A stretch of DNA of 41,328 nucleotides from an uncultured Lachnospiraceae bacterium. GTDB taxonomy: Bacteria > Bacillota > Clostridia > Lachnospirales > Lachnospiraceae. Both the position numbers and the translations under genes were made by a program. Below, one piece after another: positions 32,914-40,323 of this stretch. A model generated the notes under the pieces. The model was not told the DNA's origin and did not search any database. It saw nothing but the letters and a program-made list of their open reading frames with translations. The stretch lies in contig CACYWQ010000017.1 of assembly GCA_902778165.1 (NCBI GenBank), positions 1 through 41,328 on the forward strand. Reading direction: 5' to 3'. Every line of letters begins with the position of its first letter. Positions within the stretch are counted from its first letter, which is position 1.

Positions 32914-33846
32914 CTAATCTTCCTCCTTATTCTTATCATCAGCAGCTGCACTATCGACATCTGCGTTTCCTGCAATTACAATATTATCTTCTTTGGAATT
33001 CTTCTTAATATGTGTTCCTATAATCTCGGATACATCACTTATGGCAATAAATGCCGAGGCATCAAGATTCTCAATAATAGCTCTTAGATCGCCGACTTCG
33101 AACCTGGTCAGGACACAGTATAACACAACTTTTTTGCCACTGACCAGCCCCTCACCTTCCATGATGGTAACGGTTCTGCCAAGCTTCTGATATATCTGAT
33201 TTGCAATATCATCCGCATGATCCGTAATGATCATTGCGGCCTTGGCCTGATTGATACCATTCTCAACAATATCAAGCACCTTGGATGTTATAAAATACGT
33301 AAGCAACGAATACATCGCCCTGTCGAATCCGAATAAGAATCCCGCGATGATATATATAACTACGTTAAATCCAAGCACCACCTGACCCACGGGAAGAGCG
33401 AATTTCTTATTTAGAAGAATCGCAACCGTCTCCGTACCGTCTAAGCATCCGCCGGCCTTGATCACCATACCTACACCCAGACCAAGTAACACACCGCCGA
33501 ATGACACCGCAAGGATATATTCATTGGTGGCACTTTCAAACTCCTCAAATATCCTGATCGCAAATGAGAATACCACCATGGCATATGCGGACTTAATAAT
33601 GAACTTATGTCCTAACGTACGCATTCCCACAAGCAGAAACGGCAGATTCATAACAATCGTCAGTAATGATAACTTGATGCCGGTCAAATTATTGATCATG
33701 ATACCGATACCGACGACGCCACCGTCAAGTATCGTACACGGAACCAGGAACTCCTCGATTGAGAAAGCCGCAATAAGCGCACCTATCGTCATCATCACAT
33801 ATGACATTATCTCTTTAATATACTTACTCTTAGAATTCGAATTCAT
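32914..33846 (-). CDS. YitT family membrane protein
   Basis: The 310-residue protein has five to six membrane spans in the first 200 residues (TIGALIAAFSIEEFLVPC, GGVVGIGIMINNLTG, GVLLGLGVGMVIKAGGCLDG), which form the YitT/DUF161 domain. A cytoplasmic DUF2179 domain follows (AAMIITDHADDIANQIYQKL, VLYCVLTRFEVGDLRAII). The function of the family is unknown; a transport role is suspected. The final 25 residues are acidic and add to the usual length. It starts 11 bases after sstT without a clear ribosome site. Confidence 0.9.
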   Translation of the reverse strand: MNSNSKSKYIKEIMSYVMMTIGALIAAFSIEEFLVPCTILDGGVVGIGIMINNLTGIKLSLLTIVMNLPFLLVGMRTLGHKFIIKSAYAMVVFSFAIRIFEEFESATNEYILAVSFGGVLLGLGVGMVIKAGGCLDGTETVAILLNKKFALPVGQVVLGFNVVIYIIAGFLFGFDRAMYSLLTYFITSKVLDIVENGINQAKAAMIITDHADDIANQIYQKLGRTVTIMEGEGLVSGKKVVLYCVLTRFEVGDLRAIIENLDASAFIAISDVSEIIGTHIKKNSKEDNIVIAGNADVDSAAADDKNKEED

Positions 33847-33857
33847 AGGCCAATATT

Positions 33858-35123
33858 CTATACGTCTACTTCAGTGTCTCCTCCGAGAAAAGTCGGCAGC
33901 GACTTACCTTCCTTCTTCCACTTAGCGTATTCAGCAGTCGCGGCGAACATTACATCCCCCGATGAATTAAGCGCAGTCTCAACAGAATCCTGCACAACAC
34001 CTATGATAAATCCCACACCAACTACCTGCATCGCTACATCGGCAGGTACACCGAATAATGAACAAGCCATGGGAATAAGCAGAAGCGATCCCCCTGCAAC
34101 ACCCGATGCTCCACACGCACCAAGAGTGGCTATAAGACTAAGTACAAGCGCAGTGGGAAGATCAACCGATATACCTACGGTATTGGCTGCCGCAAGACTC
34201 ATTACAGCTATGGTAACCGCAGCACCGTCCATATTGATGGTAGCACCAAGAGGTATTGATACTGCATACATCTCCCTGTCCATTCCAAGTTTCTCGCACA
34301 GTTCCATATTTACGGGAATATTGGCAGCCGAACTTCTTGTAAAGAACGCTGTAAGTCCCGATTCCTTAAGACATCTGAATACAAGCGGATACGGATTTCT
34401 CTTAAGAGTTATAAATGCGATAAGAGGATCCACAATAAGCGCTACCGCAAGCATGCATCCCACAAGCAAGATAAGTAACTTACCGTAATCCGTAAATATA
34501 GACAATCCGTTTGTTGATACATTGCCATATACAAGACCCATAATTCCGAAGGGCGCAAGATTAATGATCCATCTAACGGCCTGAGATACTATCTCAGCCA
34601 GATCCTCCATAACCTTCTTGGTTGAATCCGATGCAAGCTTCTTGGCTGCTATTCCAAGCACTGCCGCCCAGAATAATATACCGATATATCTGCCTTCGAC
34701 AATCGAACCCACAGGATTACCTACCATACCCTTAAACAGATTGCCAAGCACCTCTCCTATTCCCGTAGGTACCGACTCAGCCTCTGCCGAAGCCGCAAGC
34801 TTAAGTGTCTGAGGGAAGATAAAACTTCCAAGTACCGCAATAACCGATGCCAAGAATGTGCTTACCATATACAGTGCAATAACAGTTGTGAATCTACTGT
34901 CAAGCTTATCATTGCCCTGTGCGAGTGCGGATATAACAAGCACAAATACAAGCACCGGCGCTATAGCCTTAAGTGCACCTACAAACAGATCCCCAAGCAG
35001 CGTTACAAAGCCAAGATTGTCAAATAACAGACCAAGTATTGCTCCCAATATAAGTCCGCAGATGATCCTGACAATAAGACTCACGCTGTTATAAGTGTCT
35101 GCAATCTTCTTAAGAGTCTTCAT
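33858..35123 (-). CDS. sstT: Serine/threonine:sodium symporter SstT
   Basis: SstT imports serine and threonine with sodium. The 421-residue protein, from the ATG at 35121-35123 behind GGGAGG, belongs to the dicarboxylate/amino-acid:cation symporter family. It has eight membrane segments and the re-entrant loop regions with AFFTRSSAANIPVNMELCE, GATINMDGAAVTIAVMSL and GACGASGVAGGSLLLIPMAC, which are the substrate and sodium sites. A GltP-type glutamate transporter is the alternative, but ANIPVNMELC favours SstT. It heads the unit with the YitT-family gene. Confidence 0.92.
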   Translation of the reverse strand: MKTLKKIADTYNSVSLIVRIICGLILGAILGLLFDNLGFVTLLGDLFVGALKAIAPVLVFVLVISALAQGNDKLDSRFTTVIALYMVSTFLASVIAVLGSFIFPQTLKLAASAEAESVPTGIGEVLGNLFKGMVGNPVGSIVEGRYIGILFWAAVLGIAAKKLASDSTKKVMEDLAEIVSQAVRWIINLAPFGIMGLVYGNVSTNGLSIFTDYGKLLILLVGCMLAVALIVDPLIAFITLKRNPYPLVFRCLKESGLTAFFTRSSAANIPVNMELCEKLGMDREMYAVSIPLGATINMDGAAVTIAVMSLAAANTVGISVDLPTALVLSLIATLGACGASGVAGGSLLLIPMACSLFGVPADVAMQVVGVGFIIGVVQDSVETALNSSGDVMFAATAEYAKWKKEGKSLPTFLGGDTEVDV

Positions 35124-35168
35124 AAATATACATCCTCCCATATTTACATTTATGATTATTCCAAAACA

Positions 35169-35188
35169 GGCAGGCTACATAGCCTGCC
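35169..35188 (-). terminator. Rho-independent terminator at the end of the hydrogenase-linked operon
   Basis: A perfect 9-bp inverted repeat (GGCAGGCTA / TAGCCTGCC) with a minimal loop is followed on the minus strand by TGTTTTGG. It lies 30 bases after the lipoprotein stop and before sstT. Confidence 0.8.
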
Positions 35189-35218
35189 CGCTTGTATTTC
35201 TGTCATATGATCCCAAAT

Positions 35219-36040
35219 CTACTTAAGAATCATTGTACCTTTAACGCCTTCCGAATTCTTGGCCTGCATGGTCATCGAACCTATATTATCGATACTGTCG
35301 GGTACTTCGAATATCAGCACTCTTTCATATGTCTCACCCGATGCCATCGGATCATTGCTGGCTGCCATATCATCAAGCAAGAGTGTGTACTGCTGATGTA
35401 TCTTCTCTCCTCCGTCTATCATAAGATAGAAGTTCGGATTCCTGTAGAACATATCAAATGTCTGCTCGGATGACCCGGTATTGGTTACTTCAAACTTAAG
35501 CACACATAATTGCTTGCCTTCCGTTGCATCCATCGCCATAAGAAGATCTTCGCCGGATGTAGGATAAGAATCCGTTAGTTCATATCCCGTATAACTTATA
35601 CTGAAACCGTCCATTCCATAGAACTGTGCAAGATCTCCGACCTGAGTATCTTCATCCTTCTTGGATGACTCGGAGTCACTTGACTCATCATTCTTGTTTT
35701 CCTTCTTATCCTTCTCGGCATTGGCCTTCTTAGCCAGATAATCCTCGGCTGCCGCCTTAGCTTCACGCTCTTTCCTTCGCTTCTCAGCCTCTTGTGCCTC
35801 TAATGTGGCCAGATCTTCCTCATTAAGAAGTTCACTCTGAGGAGCGTTCATATCATATTTAAGAATAAGACCAGCCGCATATTCCGTAACAAGTTCGGTC
35901 TGTTCCTCAGTAAGTTCAGGCATGGCAACAAGACCGCAACCCGTAAGTGTTGTACCTATAAGAGCAGAAACAAGCATGGATATACCGGTTCTTCTTATGC
36001 TTCTTGCTATTCTGTTATTTGCATAAATTCTTTCGTTCAT
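35219..36040 (-). CDS. Lipoprotein with charged linker and DUF5067/DUF4352-like domain
   Basis: The 273-residue protein has a basic N-terminus, a hydrophobic signal and the lipobox LTGC (Cys35), so it is anchored outside the membrane. Residues about 75-135 are a Glu/Lys/Ala-rich coiled-coil and a low-complexity Asp/Ser/Lys linker. The C-terminal domain (LCVLKFEVTNTGSSEQTFD, then RVLIFEVPDSIDNIGSMTM) has the immunoglobulin-like pattern of DUF4352/DUF5067 proteins. The function is unknown. It is the last gene of the operon, 54 bases after the kinase, and might be an external accessory of that sensor. Confidence 0.8.
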   Translation of the reverse strand: MNERIYANNRIARSIRRTGISMLVSALIGTTLTGCGLVAMPELTEEQTELVTEYAAGLILKYDMNAPQSELLNEEDLATLEAQEAEKRRKEREAKAAAEDYLAKKANAEKDKKENKNDESSDSESSKKDEDTQVGDLAQFYGMDGFSISYTGYELTDSYPTSGEDLLMAMDATEGKQLCVLKFEVTNTGSSEQTFDMFYRNPNFYLMIDGGEKIHQQYTLLLDDMAASNDPMASGETYERVLIFEVPDSIDNIGSMTMQAKNSEGVKGTMILK

Positions 36041-36094
36041 AATCTACCCTGACAGGCTTATTTAACACACAAACCGTCATATCTAATATATCAC

Positions 36095-37624
36095 TTAAGG
36101 CGCTCCCTTATCAAGTGTGAAGTAGAATCCGACACCGTTATCATAATTCTCTGCTCCGTATGCAGAATTCATTGATTTACATATGGCAGCAACTATGGAT
36201 AATCCCACGCCGCTTCCACCGTATTCCCTGGTTCTGGCCTTATCTACCTTATAGAATTTCTCCCATATATGTTTAATACTCTCTTCAGGAATGGGATCAC
36301 CCGTATTAAATACCGTTATCTTAACCTTATTATCAGGCTCATCTTTAACATCAATATCTATCGTCTTATCATAATCACAATGATTCATGGCATTTGACAG
36401 ATAGTTGGTTATGATCTCCTCTGTCAAATATTCATCACCCCATACATATATCGGATTGCCAATCGGGAAATTCACCTTGATGTTATTCTGCTTGGTAAGG
36501 ATCTCCGTTGTCTTTAGCACACCCTGAATCAGTTCCACGATATCAAATCGTTCCATATTTACCGTATCTGCGCCGAATTCAAGTTGATTAAGAGTAAGTA
36601 ACTTCCTTACCATCTCATTCATCTTATTTGCTTCATCGCTTATTACATTGCAATAATATGCCATATTCTCCGGATCATCGATAACGCCCTCAGACAAGCC
36701 TTCGGCATATCCCTGAATAAGAGCAATCGGTGTCTTTAGCTCATGGGATACGTTGGATAAGAATTCTCTTCTCATCTCATCTATCTCGGTCTTCTCTTCT
36801 ATATCTTTCTTAAGCATGGCGTTGGCGCTCTTAAGCTCCGATATATTCTTCTGAAGTGACTCCGACATCTTATTGATATTATTACCAAGAAGCGTGATCT
36901 CATTATCACCCTTAGGGACATACTTGGCATCGAAATCAAGATTGGTCATCTTCTCAGATATCTCCGCCAATTTAAGGATCGGTCTGCTGATACCGTTTGA
37001 GACGATCATAATGATAATGGCACTGATTATAATTACCGCAATCGACACATAACCTAAGAATCTGTTGGTTATTGCAACACTGTTATCAATACTTTCTACC
37101 GCAGATCTTATCAAGAACAGATTACCGCTGTTAAGGCTGCCCCACATCTCAAGATATTCTCCTCCGCTTCTGGGATCACGCGTAAGGCTAAGGGTATAAT
37201 TCTCATTAGCGATGAGCGTCTCATCTTCACCACCCGGAGGCGTCGGAGGTTTGGGCTTATCGCCGAATTGAGTTGCAAATATCTTATCCCACAGGCGCAT
37301 CTTGAGCATATCCGCGTCCTTGCCGGTGAACTTAACCATCTGTGAATCATTGTCCATCACCAGAAGATCCAACGAATACTTCTCGCATATATGCACTATC
37401 TCATCATCATATTCATCGGTATCAAATGCATTGACAGCCTCGGCAGCATTGATGCTTTCATATGCGCTTATGATCTCAGTCTGCTTGTTCTTAAGGTAAA
37501 AACGCTTAAGCAACAGATTGTTGGCAGCAAACAGCATAAACATAGCCAGGGCGAACACCGCTATGAATATGAGTGAGTACATATGTTTAATTGATTTTCT
37601 GTACTTTCTGTCTTTACACTTCAT
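36095..37624 (-). CDS. Sensor histidine kinase without an adjacent response regulator
   Basis: The 509-residue protein has a membrane span at about 16-36, an external domain of about 150 residues that includes a Pro-rich stretch (KPKPPTPPGGED), a second span at about 190-209, a HAMP domain (about 210-262) and a kinase core. The core has the H-box FLSNVSHELKTPIALIQG with His294, the N-box NYLSNAMNH, the F-box region IWEKFYKVD and the G-box GGSGVGLSIVAAI. The core is complete. No response regulator gene is present on either side, and it sits in an operon with the TM1266 regulator and an ABC transporter. It may pair with a regulator elsewhere. The start has only a weak ribosome site (GGTAAGTAAAGAC). 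Confidence 0.92.
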   Translation of the reverse strand: MKCKDRKYRKSIKHMYSLIFIAVFALAMFMLFAANNLLLKRFYLKNKQTEIISAYESINAAEAVNAFDTDEYDDEIVHICEKYSLDLLVMDNDSQMVKFTGKDADMLKMRLWDKIFATQFGDKPKPPTPPGGEDETLIANENYTLSLTRDPRSGGEYLEMWGSLNSGNLFLIRSAVESIDNSVAITNRFLGYVSIAVIIISAIIIMIVSNGISRPILKLAEISEKMTNLDFDAKYVPKGDNEITLLGNNINKMSESLQKNISELKSANAMLKKDIEEKTEIDEMRREFLSNVSHELKTPIALIQGYAEGLSEGVIDDPENMAYYCNVISDEANKMNEMVRKLLTLNQLEFGADTVNMERFDIVELIQGVLKTTEILTKQNNIKVNFPIGNPIYVWGDEYLTEEIITNYLSNAMNHCDYDKTIDIDVKDEPDNKVKITVFNTGDPIPEESIKHIWEKFYKVDKARTREYGGSGVGLSIVAAICKSMNSAYGAENYDNGVGFYFTLDKGAP

Positions 37625-37653
37625 GTCTTTACTTACCGGATAATATCCGATAT

Positions 37654-37905
37654 TTAACCTGCATACATTACCTTGGCTGACACGCCTTTGAGCATACCAA
37701 GCTTACCCGACAAGGCACTTATTGATGTCTGAGGAGCCTCTACTGCCACACTTATTACCGCTATTTCTCCGTCATTATGCTTATGGTGCGGAATCCCCAT
37801 TCGCCCAATGATATATTGTCCGTATTCAGAGAGTATCTCACTAATCTTAGCACTCTCTGATACATCCGATACTATTATTCCCACAAGAGCAATTCTTGAT
37901 TCCAT
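37654..37905 (-). CDS. TM1266 family putative iron-only hydrogenase system regulator
   Basis: The ATG at 37903-37905 follows AGGAGGGAAGT and gives 83 residues. The sequence (SRIALVGIIVSDVSESAKIS, GQYIIGRMGIPHHKHNDGEI, AVISVAVEAPQTSISALSGK, VSAKVMYAG) matches the small ferredoxin-fold family named after TM1266. Members are encoded near [FeFe]-hydrogenase and its maturation genes and resemble the C-terminal domain of NikR. They are thought to be regulators, without proof of a ligand. Here it lies between the fused ABC gene and the histidine kinase gene, which ties this operon to hydrogen metabolism. Confidence 0.88.
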   Translation of the reverse strand: MESRIALVGIIVSDVSESAKISEILSEYGQYIIGRMGIPHHKHNDGEIAVISVAVEAPQTSISALSGKLGMLKGVSAKVMYAG

Positions 37906-37949
37906 ACTTCCCTCCTTAACCGCCATTTATTAACTGTTAAATATCTCTG

Positions 37950-39317
37950 TTAATTATCTCCGTCAATAAGCGGAATGAGCATTTCATTATCCGCAATTCT
38001 AATCTCTGTATCGTGAGTGGTATACAGAAGGGTTCTGTTACCCAGATGTTTAATTATCCACTCTACGGTTTCCTTCTTGGTATCTTCATCAAGCCCCGTA
38101 AAGGGCTCATCCATAATCACAACATCCGAGGGATGAAGCATGGCTCTTGCTATAGCCAGTCGCCTTCTCTCACCGCCGCTTAATTTAGATACCGGAAGTT
38201 CCGTATCAACGGTGGGAATCAACCCCTTAAGCTCATCAGACAGATTACCCACACATCCTGCAATCTCAAGATTCCTGAGTCCGTTGGCACTCTCTATCAA
38301 TCTGTCATCCTGAAATACCATACTTATATCACCCGATTTAACCTCTCCTGAATCAGGCTTAATTATTCCGGATAACATACCAAGAAGCGTTGTCTTGCCG
38401 GCTCCCGACGGCGCTTTAAGATAATATATCTCACCCGCTCTTAACATGACAGATGTGTCAACTACCTTCCTGTCATCATATGACTTACTTATTCTATCCG
38501 CGCAAACGACATATTCAGAATCGCTCCATGCTTCATTTGTACATATCTTATCCGATGTCTTAACATCACTTATACACGGCTTCGGGATCATGGATAATCT
38601 CTTAAGGCCGTATACAAGCAACCGTTCCGTTATCGAACTAATAATAAGTATTACAGCTACCCATGCAAATACACCTGCCGTATTAAGGTATATCTTATCC
38701 CGATATAACCTCTCTCCTATACTCAGTTCAGGAAGGCCTATGATCTCTGCCGCAATTCCTGCCTTGAAACACATACCAAGCGATACTGCAGCCGATGACA
38801 AAAGATATGGCATATAAGCAGGACGATATATCCATATAAATCTCTTAAACGGACCAATCTTATATACATCCGCCATCTGTTTAAGTCTTACATCAACACT
38901 TGCAAGACCCGTCTGCATATTGGCATATATGTTGGGATATACGATCATCAGACTGATACACAGGACAAGATATTTAGGTCCCCACCAGATAAGAAGAATG
39001 ACTGCAACAGCCGCAACCGGAACAGCCTTAAGAAAAGTCACAAAAGGTGAAATAAACTCTTTGACAAATGCGCATTTAAGCGATCCAAAGGCAGATATAA
39101 ACGCAAGGATAAATGCCACTGCAAAGCCCGTAATTATTCTTACAAGCGATCCGCCGATGGATTGCCAGAATGCCGCTTCACGCACCTTGCCCGCCAATTC
39201 TGTAATGACTTCGACGGGCGATGCGAAATAAATCGAATTATTAACTATGATTGCCGTTATCTGCCACAGTAACAGCCAGATAAGCAAAATTACTGATTTC
39301 TTTATCTTAATCTTCAT
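37950..39317 (-). CDS. Fused ABC importer: SsuC-type permease joined to SsuB-type ATPase
   Basis: One 455-residue chain has both parts. Residues 1-240 form a permease of the nitrate/sulphonate/taurine type with about six spans, including the EAA-loop region (QMADVYKIGPFKRFIWIYRP) and AAEIIGLPELSIGERL. Residues about 268-455 form an ATPase with Walker A APSGAGKTT (302-310; first residue Ala in place of Gly), Q-loop Gln336, signature LSGGERRRLAIAR (from 379), Walker B VVIMDEPFTGLD and switch His435 in TTHDTE. The usual importer has separate genes, so a half-transporter that dimerises is implied. The start overlaps the binding-protein gene by 4 bases. The substrate is unknown. The ATPase half is shorter than usual (about 190 rather than 240 residues). 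Confidence 0.93.
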   Translation of the reverse strand: MKIKIKKSVILLIWLLLWQITAIIVNNSIYFASPVEVITELAGKVREAAFWQSIGGSLVRIITGFAVAFILAFISAFGSLKCAFVKEFISPFVTFLKAVPVAAVAVILLIWWGPKYLVLCISLMIVYPNIYANMQTGLASVDVRLKQMADVYKIGPFKRFIWIYRPAYMPYLLSSAAVSLGMCFKAGIAAEIIGLPELSIGERLYRDKIYLNTAGVFAWVAVILIISSITERLLVYGLKRLSMIPKPCISDVKTSDKICTNEAWSDSEYVVCADRISKSYDDRKVVDTSVMLRAGEIYYLKAPSGAGKTTLLGMLSGIIKPDSGEVKSGDISMVFQDDRLIESANGLRNLEIAGCVGNLSDELKGLIPTVDTELPVSKLSGGERRRLAIARAMLHPSDVVIMDEPFTGLDEDTKKETVEWIIKHLGNRTLLYTTHDTEIRIADNEMLIPLIDGDN

Positions 39318-40273
39318 TTTATATCGGCATAAAAATCATCTGCCGGAAGGCTTCCGCCCACAGAAGAGGGATCCTGCTCATACAGAGCTGCCAGATATCC
39401 CGATAATGATTCCTTAGCATCAGCGCCTGAAATGCACACAATATTGCAGTAAGGAATTGCCTTGGCTGCAACGGGTGCCTTCTCTATGATTCCCGCTTCA
39501 GCAACATACTCTGATGCCGTCTCTACATCTGAATTAACAAATTCGGCGTCAGACTTATGATCCTTAACGAATGCCTCTACAGCTGCCGGATGCTCCTTAA
39601 GGAAATCATTACGGACAACAGTTACACCGGTTATAAGCTTAGAACCGTTACCAAGCTTATTCCACTCATCCGTCATATCAAGCACTATCTTAAGCGCCTC
39701 ATTCTTGCTTAAGGCTGCCGTAACGAAGGGCTGCGGAAGCATACCTACCGCTGATGTGTCCTTAGCAAGGACTGCTGCAACTTCTGTTGCCTCGGATTTA
39801 AATTCTATACCAACCTTATCCGTAAGGCCATTCTGTGCAAGAAGATATCTAAGGACATATTCCGGAGTAGAACCCGCTCCCGTTGTATATACCGTTCTGC
39901 CTTCAAGGTCGGCAAGGGATGAAATAGAGTTATCACCACTCACCATATACAGAACGCCGAGGGTATTGATATCTATAACCGATATTCCGCCCTTGGTCTT
40001 GTTATACAGAACCGATGCCACATTCGCAGGAATAAGTGCTATATCAAGCTCTCCGGATACAACGGATGATAATATCACATCTGCCTGTGTCTCCATTGTA
40101 AACGTATAATTATTGTTCTCCTGCTCATGCATCATACGAATGATGCCGATCGATGTAGGGCCCTTAAGTGAACCCACTCTTACCTCGGTCGTATCAGCCG
40201 TCCCGGCACCGCATCCGCATAATACTGTCATCGCCGCAACTAACGCAACAACCGCCCTAACAATTTTTTTCAT
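39314..40273 (-). CDS. ABC transporter substrate-binding lipoprotein (NMT1/TauA-like)
   Basis: The 319-residue protein has a lipoprotein signal (MKKIVRAVVALVAAMTVLC, lipobox LCGC) and a periplasmic-binding-protein fold of the NMT1/SsuA/TauA kind: VRVGSLKGPTSIGIIRMM, GELDIALIPANVASVLYNK, LADLEGRTVYTTGAGSTPEY, VGMLPQPFVTAAL. AAGGAGAGAAA precedes the ATG. It is encoded directly before the fused permease-ATPase and is surely its binding protein. Family members bind taurine, sulphonates, nitrate, bicarbonate, riboflavin or thiamine precursors; nothing here decides which. It starts 50 bases after the iron-sulphur/MCP gene. Confidence 0.92.
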   Translation of the reverse strand: MKKIVRAVVALVAAMTVLCGCGAGTADTTEVRVGSLKGPTSIGIIRMMHEQENNNYTFTMETQADVILSSVVSGELDIALIPANVASVLYNKTKGGISVIDINTLGVLYMVSGDNSISSLADLEGRTVYTTGAGSTPEYVLRYLLAQNGLTDKVGIEFKSEATEVAAVLAKDTSAVGMLPQPFVTAALSKNEALKIVLDMTDEWNKLGNGSKLITGVTVVRNDFLKEHPAAVEAFVKDHKSDAEFVNSDVETASEYVAEAGIIEKAPVAAKAIPYCNIVCISGADAKESLSGYLAALYEQDPSSVGGSLPADDFYADIK

Positions 40274-40323
40274 TTTCTCTCCTTCCCACTCAGCACGAAG
40301 CTTTGTTGTCAGATAAATAATAT

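Noticed and set aside
33874-34488. Plus-strand frame of 204 codons inside sstT
   Set aside because: It mirrors the conserved transporter loops of SstT and has no ribosome site.
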